Assembly: GCF_015291625.1 (NCBI RefSeq)
Contig: NZ_CP030047.1
Location: 5,642,001 to 5,706,000 of the forward strand
Direction: 5' to 3'
DNA: 64,000 nucleotides
From: Bradyrhizobium sp. CCBAU 53421
GTDB lineage: Bacteria > Pseudomonadota > Alphaproteobacteria > Rhizobiales > Xanthobacteraceae
Both the position numbers and the translations under genes were made by a program. How positions within the stretch are numbered: position 1 is the first letter of the stretch; each line of letters starts with the position of its first letter. This document shows positions 45,784 to 54,474 of the stretch, piece after piece. Below the pieces are notes generated by a model that saw only the letters and a list, made by a program, of their open reading frames with translations, was not told the DNA's origin and made no database searches.

Positions 45784-46023
45784 TCAGACGGGTCGGATGC
45801 CTCGTGGGTCCGAGTCCCGGTTCGATGCGACGTAGTCGACCTCGCCGCGCGAAATCCCGATGTCCATGAGCTCCCGATCACTCAGGCTGCTGAGATCGGC
45901 GCGCAGCCGCTCCCATTTGCGCCATTCTTGAGCTGCATCCCAAAATCCCTTGAATGCGCTGAAGACCCGCGGCATCGATGCGGTCGGCTGGGCTGAACTC
46001 GTCGGACTGTAGGTCGTGCTCAT
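45784..46023 (-). CDS. DUF1127 small protein
   Basis: A 79-residue protein with the C-terminal DUF1127 motif WERLRADLSSLSDRELMDIGISRGEVDYVAS and an N-terminal Ser/Thr/Pro-rich linker. Short DUF1127 proteins in alphaproteobacteria are RNA-binding or affect phosphate and carbon metabolism; longer ones like this are less studied. ATG at 46023. It is divergent from the winged-helix/TPR regulator at 46188, so the two may be linked, and convergent with the LysR gene. Confidence 0.85.
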   Translation of the reverse strand: MSTTYSPTSSAQPTASMPRVFSAFKGFWDAAQEWRKWERLRADLSSLSDRELMDIGISRGEVDYVASNRDSDPRGIRPV

Positions 46024-46187
46024 TGCAGCACCTCCCGAGGTACGTTCTTCCACCTGGACAAGGTGCCGCGGCATGGGCGCGCGCGCTTAACTCGCTGCTT
46101 ACATTTTCCTCACCAGCGGCTTATTCTTGGCGCGGTGCCAAGGCGCCTCACGACGATGGTCTGAGGCACACCCAAGGGATTCGCAGC

Positions 46188-47759
46188 TTGCGCTATCTCT
46201 TCGAGGAGTACGCACTCGACACGGACCGGCGCGAGTTGCATCGCGGGGCGGACATGGTCTCGGTCGCGCCACAGGTATTCGACCTGCTCGACTTCCTAAT
46301 CCGCAACCGGGAGCGCGTCGTCAGCAAGGACAACGTCATCGACGCCATCTGGAATGGGCGCAGCGTGTCCGACGCGGCCCTGACCACACGCCTCAACGCT
46401 GCGCGGAGCGCAATCGGCGATTCCGGCGAGGAGCAGCGCCTCATCAAGACCCTTCCGCGCAGAGGCTTCCGGTTCGTCGGTGCGGTCCGGGAAGAGCGGG
46501 CGCCGGCTGACCCGGTGACGGCCGACAAGTCGATAGAACTGCAGCAGCCACCCCTGAAGCTCCCCGACAAGCCCTCGATAGCCGTGCTGCCTTTCCAGAA
46601 CCTGAGTGCCGACCCGGAGCAGGAATATTTCGCCGACGGCGTCGTAGAAGACATCACGATGGCCCTGTCGCGGTTTCATTGGCTGTTTGTGATCGCGCGC
46701 AATTCGAGCTTCACCTACAAGGGCCGGCCCATCGACATCAAGCAGGTCGGCCGCGAACTCGCGGTGCGCTATGTGCTCGAAGGCAGCGTGCGCAAGGCCG
46801 GAAACCGCATTCGTATCGCCGGCCAGCTTATCGATGCTGAAACCGGCGCGCATCTGTGGGCTGACCGCTTTGACGGCGCGCTCGAAGATATCTTCGATCT
46901 ACAGGACCAGGTGACGTCTACCGTCGTAGGCGCAATCGCACCCATGCTCCAGCGCGAGGAAATCAAGCGAGCCACGCGCAAGCCAACCGAAAATCTGGAC
47001 GCATACGACTACTATTTGCGCGGCCTGGCGACCGCTCGTCGGTGGACGAAGGATGCAAACAGCGAAGCGCTCCAGCTATTCTACAAGGCGATCCAGCTCG
47101 ATTCCGGTCTGGCGTGCGCCTATGGCATGGCCGGATGGTGCTACATCCAGCGCAGGGCGCGACGCTGGATGACCGATCGTGCGCAGGAAACTGCCGAAGC
47201 TACGCGGCTCGGGTGGAAGGCCGTGCATCTGGGAGCAGATGACCCAGCAGCGATGTGCATGGGTGCATATGTACTCGCCTTCATAGCCCACAAATTCGAT
47301 GATGCTATTGCGTTCGTGGATCGCGGACTGGCGATCAACCCGAACCTGGCAATGGCTTGGAATCTTGGTGCTTGGGTCAGGGCCTTCAGAGGCGAGCCCG
47401 ATCTCGCGCTTGACTACGCTGCGCGCGCCATGCGCCTGAGCCCGCTCGATCCGTCCATGTACGCCAACCACGGCGCCGTATCGTATGCGCATTTTCTATC
47501 GGGCCACTACGATATGGCATCGTCATGGGCCGAGAAAACATTACGCGACAATCCGGATTTCCTGCTGGCCATCTGCATGTTCGCCGCCAGCAATGCGCTC
47601 ACCGGACGCCTCGAGCCGGCTCAAAAGGCCATCGCGCGTCTACGCGAACGCGCTCCCAATCTACGCATCTCCAATTTGGAAGAGCTGGCGCCGTTTCGCC
47701 GGCCGAAGGATCTTGCGCGCTTTATCAAAGGCCTTCGCGAAGCGGGGCTTCCTGAATGA
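46188..47759 (+). CDS. winged-helix transcriptional regulator with TPR domain
   Basis: A 523-residue CadC-like cytosolic regulator. Residues about 1-100 are an OmpR/PhoB-type winged helix (LRYLFEEYALDTDRRELHRG, VAPQVFDLLDFLIRNRERVVSKDNVIDAIW, TRLNAARSAIGDSGEEQRLIKTLPRRGFRFVG). Then comes the TolB/FlgO-like block SIAVLPFQNLSADPEQEYFADGVVEDI with ALSRFHWLFVIARNSSF, followed by TPR-like helices. No membrane helix, unlike E. coli CadC. Such proteins are related to regulators of adenylate-cyclase-like type. A TTG at 46188 with an AAGGGA site 8 bases upstream is the best start; no ATG precedes the winged helix. Target and ligand unknown. Confidence 0.85.
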   Translation: MRYLFEEYALDTDRRELHRGADMVSVAPQVFDLLDFLIRNRERVVSKDNVIDAIWNGRSVSDAALTTRLNAARSAIGDSGEEQRLIKTLPRRGFRFVGAVREERAPADPVTADKSIELQQPPLKLPDKPSIAVLPFQNLSADPEQEYFADGVVEDITMALSRFHWLFVIARNSSFTYKGRPIDIKQVGRELAVRYVLEGSVRKAGNRIRIAGQLIDAETGAHLWADRFDGALEDIFDLQDQVTSTVVGAIAPMLQREEIKRATRKPTENLDAYDYYLRGLATARRWTKDANSEALQLFYKAIQLDSGLACAYGMAGWCYIQRRARRWMTDRAQETAEATRLGWKAVHLGADDPAAMCMGAYVLAFIAHKFDDAIAFVDRGLAINPNLAMAWNLGAWVRAFRGEPDLALDYAARAMRLSPLDPSMYANHGAVSYAHFLSGHYDMASSWAEKTLRDNPDFLLAICMFAASNALTGRLEPAQKAIARLRERAPNLRISNLEELAPFRRPKDLARFIKGLREAGLPE

Positions 47760-47829
47760 TCGCCGGTTCGCAGCGTGGAAGCCGAGCGCGCTGTTCAGCG
47801 GGACGTGAGCCGGACTCCACTCCTCCACC

Positions 47830-47935
47830 CGTCATCCTGAGGTGCGAGCGGAGCGAGCCTCGAAGGATGCACGGTCCGGCTGGTGGCCGTCGATCCTTCG
47901 AGGGCCGCTGAAGAAGCGGCCACCTCAGGATGACG
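47830..47935. repeat. palindromic repeat, CGTCATCCTGAGG family
   Basis: CGTCATCCTGAGGTGCGAGC at the left and CCTCAGGATGACG at the right, with inner CCTCGAAGGAT/ATCCTTCGAGG. Lies between convergent regulator genes, the TPR regulator and the TetR gene. Confidence 0.9.
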
Positions 47936-47965
47936 GACAACGTCCGGAGTGCAGGGCTTAAAACG

Positions 47966-48580
47966 TTAGTTCACCTTGGCCTTCTTCGCCGGCGCCTTGG
48001 CCGCGGCCGGACGCCCCAGTGCCGCCTCTCGGCCCGCGCTCAGGATTTCGTCGGACATTTCGCCGTTGCCTGCGATCCGCGACATCACGATAGTGCCCAT
48101 CATGGTCGCGAGCGTGGCCATCGCCTGCCTGCGCGCGGTCTTGCGCGGCACGTCCTGGATCTGGTCGGCCATCATGTCGATCATCTGGTCGAGCTTGAGC
48201 GCAAAGGCCTTGCGGGTCTTCGGGCTCTCGCGGGCGATCTCGGCGCCGAGCGCCGGGACCGCGCATCCCTGGCCGGGATCGTCGCGATGGGTCGCCGACA
48301 GGTAGCCCTCGACCATGGTCGCCAGCCGCTTCTCCGGCGGCACCTCCGCCGTGACCTTGCGCCAACGCTCGGTGGCGCGGTCCATGGCGTAGTTGAAGGC
48401 CTCGATCACCAGCGCCTCGCGCGAGTCGAAATGCGCGTAGAAGCCGCCATGGGTCAGGCCGGCATCCTTCATCAGGTCGGCGACGCCGATGCCATGGGCG
48501 CCCCGCTCGCGCAGCCGCGTCGCGGCCTTCTTCACGATCCGCGCGTGGGTCTCCTGCTTGTGTTCTTTCGAATAGCGCAT
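47966..48580 (-). CDS. TetR-family regulator with a Lys/Ala-rich tail
   Basis: A 204-residue regulator. The N-terminal helix-turn-helix is RIVKKAATRLRERGAHGIGVADLMKDAGLTHGGFYAHFDSREAL; the ligand-binding domain shows HRDDPGQGCAVPALGAEIAR. The last 15 residues (RPAAAKAPAKKAKVN) form a basic Ala/Lys/Pro tail like those of histone H1-like proteins, which is unusual for TetR and might add non-specific DNA binding. The thioesterase gene lies just upstream on the same strand; a shared ATCATAT element occurs before both and before the thiolase gene. Confidence 0.9.
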   Translation of the reverse strand: MRYSKEHKQETHARIVKKAATRLRERGAHGIGVADLMKDAGLTHGGFYAHFDSREALVIEAFNYAMDRATERWRKVTAEVPPEKRLATMVEGYLSATHRDDPGQGCAVPALGAEIARESPKTRKAFALKLDQMIDMMADQIQDVPRKTARRQAMATLATMMGTIVMSRIAGNGEMSDEILSAGREAALGRPAAAKAPAKKAKVN

Positions 48581-48603
48581 GCGGGTCTCATGGAATGTTT
48601 CTA

Positions 48604-48613
48604 ATCATATAAT
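48604..48613. promoter_or_regulatory. ATCATATAAT element before the TetR gene
   Basis: The sequence ATCATATAAT lies about 25 bases upstream of the TetR start. Its complement ATTATATGAT shares a nine-base core TTATATGAT with 49201-49209 and shares ATCATAT with 54979-54985. Candidate site for the regulator itself. Confidence 0.35.
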
Positions 48614-48640
48614 AGCAGATTTGCGGCCGCGATGCTGTAT

Positions 48641-49189
48641 TTATTTTGTCTTATTCAGCGTCTGGGGTTCCCCGCCCAGCATGGAAAATGTCGCGGTCGC
48701 GTGCACCGCAAGATTGCCCTTGCCGTCGCGGACGAAGCCCTCGGTGTAGCTGGTCTGGCGGCCGAGCTTGATCACCTTGCCCTCGGCCGAAATGGTCCCG
48801 GAACGCGCCGAGAGCGGCCGCAGATAGGTCAGCTTGAGGTCGAGCGTGACCGAGGTCTGCCCCGCCGGCAGCAAGGTCGAGATCGCACAGCCCATCGCGG
48901 TATCGAGCAGCGCGGCGGCGGTCGCGCCGTGCAGCAAGCCGATGGTGTTCTCCAGGCTCTCATGCGGCTCGAGTTCCATGACGATCCGCCCCTCCTCGAC
49001 CACGGCCATGCGGAAGCCGATCAGCTTGGCCATCGGCGGCGGCGGCAGACGGCCGTCGCGGATCGCGCGCATCGCCTCGATCCCGGACATCGGCATCGCT
49101 GCCTTCCCCACCGGGCCGGGCGCCTGCCATTCGACCACGCGCGTGCGCGTCAGTTCGGGCGAATGCAGGTCGGATGTCTCGGCGGTCAT
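48641..49189 (-). CDS. PaaI-type hotdog thioesterase
   Basis: A 182-residue acyl-CoA thioesterase of the PaaI/4HBT group. Hallmarks are ENTIGLLHGATAAALLDTAMGCAISTLLP with the catalytic Asp, SVTLDLKLTYLRPLSARSG and the closing VHATATFSML. It hydrolyses acyl-CoAs, often aromatic or medium-chain. The N-terminal region of about 45 residues before the hotdog is longer than typical. The TetR gene follows 60 bases downstream on the same strand, and the enoyl-CoA hydratase gene is divergent, so the three may be coregulated. Confidence 0.88.
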   Translation of the reverse strand: MTAETSDLHSPELTRTRVVEWQAPGPVGKAAMPMSGIEAMRAIRDGRLPPPPMAKLIGFRMAVVEEGRIVMELEPHESLENTIGLLHGATAAALLDTAMGCAISTLLPAGQTSVTLDLKLTYLRPLSARSGTISAEGKVIKLGRQTSYTEGFVRDGKGNLAVHATATFSMLGGEPQTLNKTK

Positions 49190-49200
49190 GACGGCTCCAT

Positions 49201-49209
49201 TTATATGAT
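49201..49209. promoter_or_regulatory. TTATATGAT element in the thioesterase/hydratase divergent region
   Basis: Shares the core TTATATGAT with the complement of 48604-48612. It lies 12 bases upstream of the thioesterase start and within the short region that also serves the enoyl-CoA hydratase gene. Confidence 0.35.
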
Positions 49210-49322
49210 ACGTGTAATTCTATATATCCGCGCCCCGCGGCGCAACCGCCGGACCGGTGCCTTGACAGAGCCGTGCTTTGTCCGGGACATGGCGCCATCA
49301 TTTCCTGCGCCGGGACCTTTCC

Positions 49323-50093
49323 ATGGACACGCTCAATCGCCACTGCGGCATCGCCCGCGACAACAGAGGCGTCGTCCGCCTCACGATCTGCAACGCCGGC
49401 AAGCTGAACATCGTCAGCTCGGCCGTGACCAACGGCGTGCGCGAAGGCTTTGAGCACCTGGCTGCCGACCGCAGCATCCGCGCGGTGATCCTGGCCGGCG
49501 AGAGCGAGCGGAGCATGATCGGCGGCGCCGACATCAAGGAGATGGCGACGCTCGACCAGAAGTCGGCAGAGCAGTTCATCAGCCGGCTGCGCGATCTCTG
49601 CGAGGCCGTGCGCAAATTCCCGGCGCCCGTCATCGCCCGCCTGCCCGGCTGGTGCCTCGGCGGCGGCCTCGAGGTCGCGGCCGCCTGCGACGTCCGCGTC
49701 GCCGCCCATGACGCGATGTTCGGCATGCCCGAGGTGCGCGTCGGCATCCCCTCGGTGATCCATGCGGCGCTGCTGCCGCGCCTGATCGGCTGGGGCCGCG
49801 CCCGCTGGCTGATGATGACGGCGGAGAACATCGACGCCCCGACAGCGCTCGCCTGGGGGCTGGTCGATACGGTGGCAAAACCCGGCGGTCTCGACGAGGC
49901 CGTCGAGCACACCGTCAAGGCGCTGCTGGAATGCGGACCCGAAGCGCTGCGGATCCAGAAGGACCTGCTGCGCCAATGGGAAGAACTGCCGCTGACCGAG
50001 TCGGTCAATCTCAGCGTCGGCGTGTTCGGAAAATCGTTCCAGACCGGCGAGCCGCAGCGCTTGCTGCAGGGATTTTTGGATCGCAAGCGGTAA
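49323..50093 (+). CDS. enoyl-CoA hydratase/isomerase family protein
   Basis: A 256-residue crotonase-fold enzyme. Oxyanion-hole segments are SMIGGADIKEMATL and LPGWCLGGGLEVAAACD; both Glu positions used by hydratases are retained, one in GGGLEVAA and one in GMPEVRVGIPS. The segment after the second Glu (VIHAALLPRLIGWGRARWL) differs from the usual PGxGGTQRL, so substrate or reaction may differ. ATG at 49323 with TCCTGCGCCGGGAC upstream. Divergent from the thioesterase gene. Confidence 0.85.
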   Translation: MDTLNRHCGIARDNRGVVRLTICNAGKLNIVSSAVTNGVREGFEHLAADRSIRAVILAGESERSMIGGADIKEMATLDQKSAEQFISRLRDLCEAVRKFPAPVIARLPGWCLGGGLEVAAACDVRVAAHDAMFGMPEVRVGIPSVIHAALLPRLIGWGRARWLMMTAENIDAPTALAWGLVDTVAKPGGLDEAVEHTVKALLECGPEALRIQKDLLRQWEELPLTESVNLSVGVFGKSFQTGEPQRLLQGFLDRKR

Positions 50094-50104
50094 TAATGAC
50101 ACCT

Positions 50105-50226
50105 GTAGCCCGGATGGAGCGCAGCGAAATCCGGGACGTGTCATCCGCGGATCAAACTGTCCCGGATTGCGCGGAGCCTGTCATCGGGCGCGCATTCGCG
50201 CGACCCGTTGGCTCCATCCGGGCTAC
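50105..50226. repeat. palindromic repeat, GTAGCCCGGATGGAGCG family
   Basis: GTAGCCCGGATGGAGC and GCTCCATCCGGGCTAC are exact inverted ends; inner AATCCGGGA/TCCCGGATT. Lies between two plus-strand genes. Second member at 52856-52941. Confidence 0.9.
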
Positions 50227-50274
50227 GACGGCAGCCTGACGGAGTGTTGACCGCGGGCGCCAGCGGACTAGTCT

Positions 50275-50292
50275 AACCTCCATCGCGAGGTT
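50275..50292. promoter_or_regulatory. inverted repeat upstream of the YdeP-like gene
   Basis: AACCTC (50275-50280) and GAGGTT (50287-50292), 6-base spacer, about 130 bases upstream of the start. Could be an operator or a weak hairpin; no T-run follows. Confidence 0.4.
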
Positions 50293-50420
50293 GGGGCTCC
50301 AGATCGAGAACGTCAATCGGAACGCACTGCTCTCGCACATCGCCGCACTCGCGGGCCAACAACACAATCACTTTCGGGACAAACGCACGGGGTCATAACT
50401 CAAGAGCTGCAGGAGGACAT

Positions 50421-52700
50421 ATGGTCCAAAAGCGCGACGTTCCGGGTATCCGACCCTACAATGCTCCGGCCGGTGGCTGGGGCGCCCTCAAGGCCACCGC
50501 GACTGCGGTTCGCGACCAGATGGATCTGGTCGAGGCGCCGATCACACTCTTGCGCACCAACAAGCCCGACGGCTTCGATTGTCCGGGTTGCGCCTGGCCG
50601 GACAAGGAGCACACCTCCACCTTCCAGTTCTGCGAGAACGGCGCCAAGGCCGTGACCTGGGAGGCGACCAGCAAGCGCGTCACGCCTCAATTCTTCGCCG
50701 ACCACACCGTCACCGAGTTGCTGACCTGGAGCGACTTCCATCTGGAGAACGAGGGCCGCCTGACCGACCCCCTCGCCTATGACGCTGCGAGCGACACTTA
50801 CCAGCCGATCAGCTGGGATAACGCCTTCGCGCGGATCGGCGAGACGCTGCGCAGCCTGCCCGATCCTGACATGGCCGAGTTCTACACCTCCGGCCGCGCC
50901 TCGAACGAGGCTGCTTTCCTGTTCCATATCTTCGCCCGCGAATACGGCAGCAACAATTTCCCCGATTGCTCGAACATGTGCCACGAGGCGACCAGCGTCG
51001 GGCTGCCGCAATCGATCGGCATCGGCAAGGGCACGGTCTCGCTGGACGATTTCGACCATTGCGAGCTGATCATCGCGATGGGCCACAACCCCGGCACCAA
51101 CCATCCGCGCATGATGGGCACGCTGTGGGAGGTCTCGCGCCGCGGCGTGCCGATCATCGTATTCAACCCCTTGCGCGAACGCGCGCTGGAGCGCTTTGCC
51201 GATCCGCAGGACCCGATCGAGATGGCGACCTTCAGCTCGACGCGGATCGCCTCGACCTATTACCAGCCCAAGGTCGGCGCCGACGCCGCGGTGCTGAAGG
51301 GCGTCATGAAGGCGCTGATCGAGAAGGACGACGCGAGCCACGACGTGCTCGACCACGCCTTCATCGCCGAGCACACCAACGGCTTTGCGGCGTTCGCTGC
51401 CGACCTGCGCGCCACATCGTGGGACGCGATCGAGACCGTCTCCGGCTTCAGCCGCGCCCAGCTCGGCGAGGTTGCCGCCGCCTACGCCAAATCCAACGCC
51501 ACCATCGTCACCTACGGCATGGGCATCACCCAGCACAGCCGCGGCACCGACAATGTCCAGCAGATCGCGAACCTGCTGCTGCTGAAGGGCAACTACGGCA
51601 AGCCGGGCGCCGGCATCTGCCCGCTGCGCGGCCACTCCAACGTGCAGGGCAACCGCACTGTCGGCATCACCGAGAAGCCGAACATCCCGATGTTCGAGGG
51701 CATCGAGCGCACCTTCGGCTTCAAGCCGCCGCGCCACCACGGCCATGACGCGGTCGCGGCGATGGAGGCGATTGACGACGGAAGGTCCAAGGTCCTGATC
51801 TGCCTCGGCGGCAATTTCGCCATCGCGCTGCCCGATCCCGAGCGCTGCGCCGCGGGCATGCGCAAGCTCGAGCTTGCGGTTCATCTCGGCACCAAGCTCA
51901 ACCGCTCGCACCTTCTGGTCGGCAAGCAGTCGATCATCCTGCCGGTGCTCGGCCGCACCGAGCGCGACATCCAGGCCTCGGGCCCGCAAGTCGTCACGGT
52001 CGAGGATTCGATGTCGATGGTGCACGCCTCGCGCGGCAAGCTGACCCCGGCCTCCGAAAACCTGCTTTCGGAATCGGCCATCGTTGCCGGCATGGCGATG
52101 GCAACCTTGCCGGCGAGCAAGGTGCCGTGGACGGATCTGATCGCCGATTACGACCGCATCCGCGATGCCATCGAGGGCGTCTTCCCCGACTTCAAGGATT
52201 ACAACGCGCGGATCCGGACTCCCGGCGGCTTCCGCCTGCCGCTGCCGCCGACCGAGCGCAAATGGACCACGCCGTCAGGCAAGGCCGAATTCCTGATCTT
52301 CGATGGCCTCGAAGAGGACCCGGTGCTGTCGGACGAGACCATCCTCAAGCTCGCGACGATCCGCAGCCACGACCAGTACAACACCACGATCTACGGGTTG
52401 AACGACCGCTATCGCGGCGTGTTCGGCCGGCGTGACGTGCTGTTCGCCAACGAGGCGGACCTCACCGCGCGCGGCCTCGCCCACGGCGATCTCATCGAGA
52501 TCGAGACCGCGCTACCGTCAGGCGAGCCGCGCCGCCTCACCCTGACCGCGATCGTCTACGACATCGCCCGCGGCTCGGTCGCCGCCTATTATCCCGAAGC
52601 CAACGGCCTGGTGCCGCTGGACTATCAGGACAAGGAAAGCGGCACGCCGTCGTACAAGTCGGTGCCGGTGCACATCCGCCGGGCCGAGCGGGCGGCGTGA
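50421..52700 (+). CDS. FdhF/YdeP-type molybdopterin oxidoreductase
   Basis: A 759-residue molybdopterin-bis-MGD enzyme of the formate-dehydrogenase-like YdeP group. Near the start, DGFDCPGCAWPDKEH carries a CxxC in place of a full four-Cys cluster motif. Cofactor-binding segments include FYTSGRASNEAAFLFHIFAREYG, GHNPGTNHPRMMG, FNPLRERALERF and the C-terminal molydopterin-binding domain (QYNTTIYGLNDRYRGVFGRRDVLF). Substrate not known; the E. coli relative contributes to acid resistance. ATG at 50421 with AGGAGG. The sulfurtransferase fdhD often found with it is not in the window. Confidence 0.9.
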   Translation: MVQKRDVPGIRPYNAPAGGWGALKATATAVRDQMDLVEAPITLLRTNKPDGFDCPGCAWPDKEHTSTFQFCENGAKAVTWEATSKRVTPQFFADHTVTELLTWSDFHLENEGRLTDPLAYDAASDTYQPISWDNAFARIGETLRSLPDPDMAEFYTSGRASNEAAFLFHIFAREYGSNNFPDCSNMCHEATSVGLPQSIGIGKGTVSLDDFDHCELIIAMGHNPGTNHPRMMGTLWEVSRRGVPIIVFNPLRERALERFADPQDPIEMATFSSTRIASTYYQPKVGADAAVLKGVMKALIEKDDASHDVLDHAFIAEHTNGFAAFAADLRATSWDAIETVSGFSRAQLGEVAAAYAKSNATIVTYGMGITQHSRGTDNVQQIANLLLLKGNYGKPGAGICPLRGHSNVQGNRTVGITEKPNIPMFEGIERTFGFKPPRHHGHDAVAAMEAIDDGRSKVLICLGGNFAIALPDPERCAAGMRKLELAVHLGTKLNRSHLLVGKQSIILPVLGRTERDIQASGPQVVTVEDSMSMVHASRGKLTPASENLLSESAIVAGMAMATLPASKVPWTDLIADYDRIRDAIEGVFPDFKDYNARIRTPGGFRLPLPPTERKWTTPSGKAEFLIFDGLEEDPVLSDETILKLATIRSHDQYNTTIYGLNDRYRGVFGRRDVLFANEADLTARGLAHGDLIEIETALPSGEPRRLTLTAIVYDIARGSVAAYYPEANGLVPLDYQDKESGTPSYKSVPVHIRRAERAA

Positions 52701-52825
52701 CTGACTTCGTAGCGCGCTGTTTGGGAATGGCCTGCACGCGGAAGGAACGTCGCGCAGAATGCGAGGACTGTCAGAACAAGGCTGACCCAGATAACGTACT
52801 TGACGATGTCCTTGCCCGTGATCAT
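52625..52825 (-). CDS. possible short membrane protein
   Basis: A 66-residue frame, MITGKDIVKYVIWVSLVLTVL at its start, with one hydrophobic helix, then a basic tail. GGAAGTGAAGCG precedes the ATG at 52825. Its last 76 bases overlap the 3' end of the YdeP-like gene in antisense. The N-terminal half looks real as a membrane anchor; the tail may be spurious. No family recognised. Confidence 0.4.
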   Translation of the reverse strand: MITGKDIVKYVIWVSLVLTVLAFCATFLPRAGHSQTARYEVSHAARSARRMCTGTDLYDGVPLSLS

Positions 52826-52855
52826 CGCTTCACTTCCTGTGCTATTTGGTAGCTC

Positions 52856-52941
52856 GTAGCCCGGATGGAGCGAAGCGAAATCCGGGGCGTACCATCCGCG
52901 GATAGGGTTTCCCGGATTGCGCTTCGCTCCATCCGGGCTAC
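52856..52941. repeat. palindromic repeat, GTAGCCCGGATGGAGCG family
   Basis: GTAGCCCGGATGGAGCGAAGCG and its inverted copy at the right end, inner AAATCCGGGG/CCCGGATT. It abuts the stop of the MFS gene at 52950 and lies upstream of the small membrane frame. Confidence 0.9.
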
Positions 52942-52949
52942 GCAGCCCC

Positions 52950-54209
52950 TCACCTAGCATTGGCCGGCGCATGCACCGGCCACAGATCGGCGCGCCAGTG
53001 CAGCGCGATCGCCAGCATCGCAACGAAGCCTGCCGCCGCGAGCACCGTGCCGGTTGCGGTGTAGCCGATCAGGTCGATCAGGCTGCCGGCCGCGAGCAGG
53101 CCGAGCGGCAGGCCGTAGATCACCATCATGCGCACGCCCATCACCCGGCCGCGCAGATGCGCGCTGGCATTGCGCATCAGCATCACGGCGGCCGAGATCA
53201 TCGACATGCTCTGCGCGATGCCGGCCAGCACCAGGCAGGCCATCGCCACCGGCATGGTCCTGAGCTCGACGAACACCAGCAGCATCGCGTACCAGGCGAG
53301 CGTCGCGCCGATCAGCAGCCGCGCGATGCGGACGCCCCCGGCCATGCTGAGCGTGATCGAGCCGATCAGCGAGCCGAATGCAAAACTCGCCGAGAGATAG
53401 CCGAGGCCGGTCTGATCGGTCTGGAAGATCTCGCGCGCGACATAGGGCAACAGGCCGTTGGTCAGCGGAAACGCGGTGAGGTTGGCCAGGAACGCGACGC
53501 AGAGCGCGGCGCGCATGCCCGGGCCGCTCCAGGCATAGACGATGCCCTCCTTGAGGTCGCGCAGCAGTTTCGAGCCCGGCACGTCGCCGAGTGCCTCAGC
53601 CGTGTCGTGCGCCTTGGCCGGACGGCCCATGCAGAGCATCAGGATCGCGGCAACGAAATAGAAGCTGGCGATCCCGACATAGACGTAGCCAATGCCGAGC
53701 GCCGCGAACAATCCTGCTCCCGTCAGCGCGCCGGCGATGCGTGCGCTATCCTGCGTCGTGCGCGCCAGGCTGATGGCGCCGACCAACTGCGCCGGCGGCA
53801 TGATGTCGGCGAGCAGCGCGCCGCGCACGCCAAGGTCCGACGGACGGATCACGCCCATCAGCGCGACGATGACCATGACCTTCAGCGGCGCCAGATGGCC
53901 GGTCAGCGCCAGCGTCATGATGGTCCCGGCGAGTGCCGTATAGGCAAAGCGCATCACGGCGAGCAGATCGCGATGCCCCATCCGATCGCCGATCATGCCG
54001 ACCACGGGCGCGACCAAGGTGCCCACATATTGCAGGGACGCGAGCACGGTCAGCAGCAGCACCGACCCGGTCTCGACCATGATGTACCAGCCGAGCACCA
54101 GCGTCTCGACCTCGAACGCCCAGGAGGTGAGCAGGTCGGACGGCCATTGAAAGCGATAGCTGCGGATGCGAAACGGCGCGAGCGCGGAGGTCCGCGTGGC
54201 CCCGCTCAA
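52950..54209 (-). CDS. MFS exporter, EntS-like
   Basis: A 419-residue 12-segment transporter similar to enterobactin-exporter-type MFS proteins. Features are FRIRSYRFQWPSDLLTSWAFEVETLVLGWYIM at the N-terminus, the loop GMIGDRMGHRDLL between segments 2 and 3, and RPSDLGVRGALLADIMPPAQLVGAISLARTTQDSARIAGALTGA, which is the EntS-type 'periplasmic-facing' signature. Proton-coupled export of a small molecule is likely. Start ATG at 54209 with weak upstream site. Regulation not visible. Confidence 0.88.
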   Translation of the reverse strand: MSGATRTSALAPFRIRSYRFQWPSDLLTSWAFEVETLVLGWYIMVETGSVLLLTVLASLQYVGTLVAPVVGMIGDRMGHRDLLAVMRFAYTALAGTIMTLALTGHLAPLKVMVIVALMGVIRPSDLGVRGALLADIMPPAQLVGAISLARTTQDSARIAGALTGAGLFAALGIGYVYVGIASFYFVAAILMLCMGRPAKAHDTAEALGDVPGSKLLRDLKEGIVYAWSGPGMRAALCVAFLANLTAFPLTNGLLPYVAREIFQTDQTGLGYLSASFAFGSLIGSITLSMAGGVRIARLLIGATLAWYAMLLVFVELRTMPVAMACLVLAGIAQSMSMISAAVMLMRNASAHLRGRVMGVRMMVIYGLPLGLLAAGSLIDLIGYTATGTVLAAAGFVAMLAIALHWRADLWPVHAPANAR

Positions 54210-54474
54210 GACGCGATGACGCGTGTCACGGCGTGTCCTGCCCTTTTTCTTGGTTCTTCTGGGTCTTGAGTCCGGGTGTTGATTCTCTTGCGAAAATCCT
54301 TGTTCCGGAGCGTAACGCCGAGGCCGCAGGTGTCAATCGAAGCCAGTGCATGCGGCCATGCGCGAGGGCAACGCTAGCGGCGTGCTGCACTGCCCTGCGC
54401 CCGCGGGACGATCAGCCCCTCCGCCCCGCGCAGGAATGTGCTAACATGCCTGTGCCGAAATCGCGGAGGACCAC

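Larger units (their letters stand above)
50094..50420. other. intergenic region with repeat and hairpin
   Basis: About 325 bases: a palindromic repeat at 50105-50226, an inverted repeat at 50275-50292, and then the leader of the YdeP-like gene with a GCAGGAGG ribosome site just before 50421. No gene seen. Confidence 0.6.
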
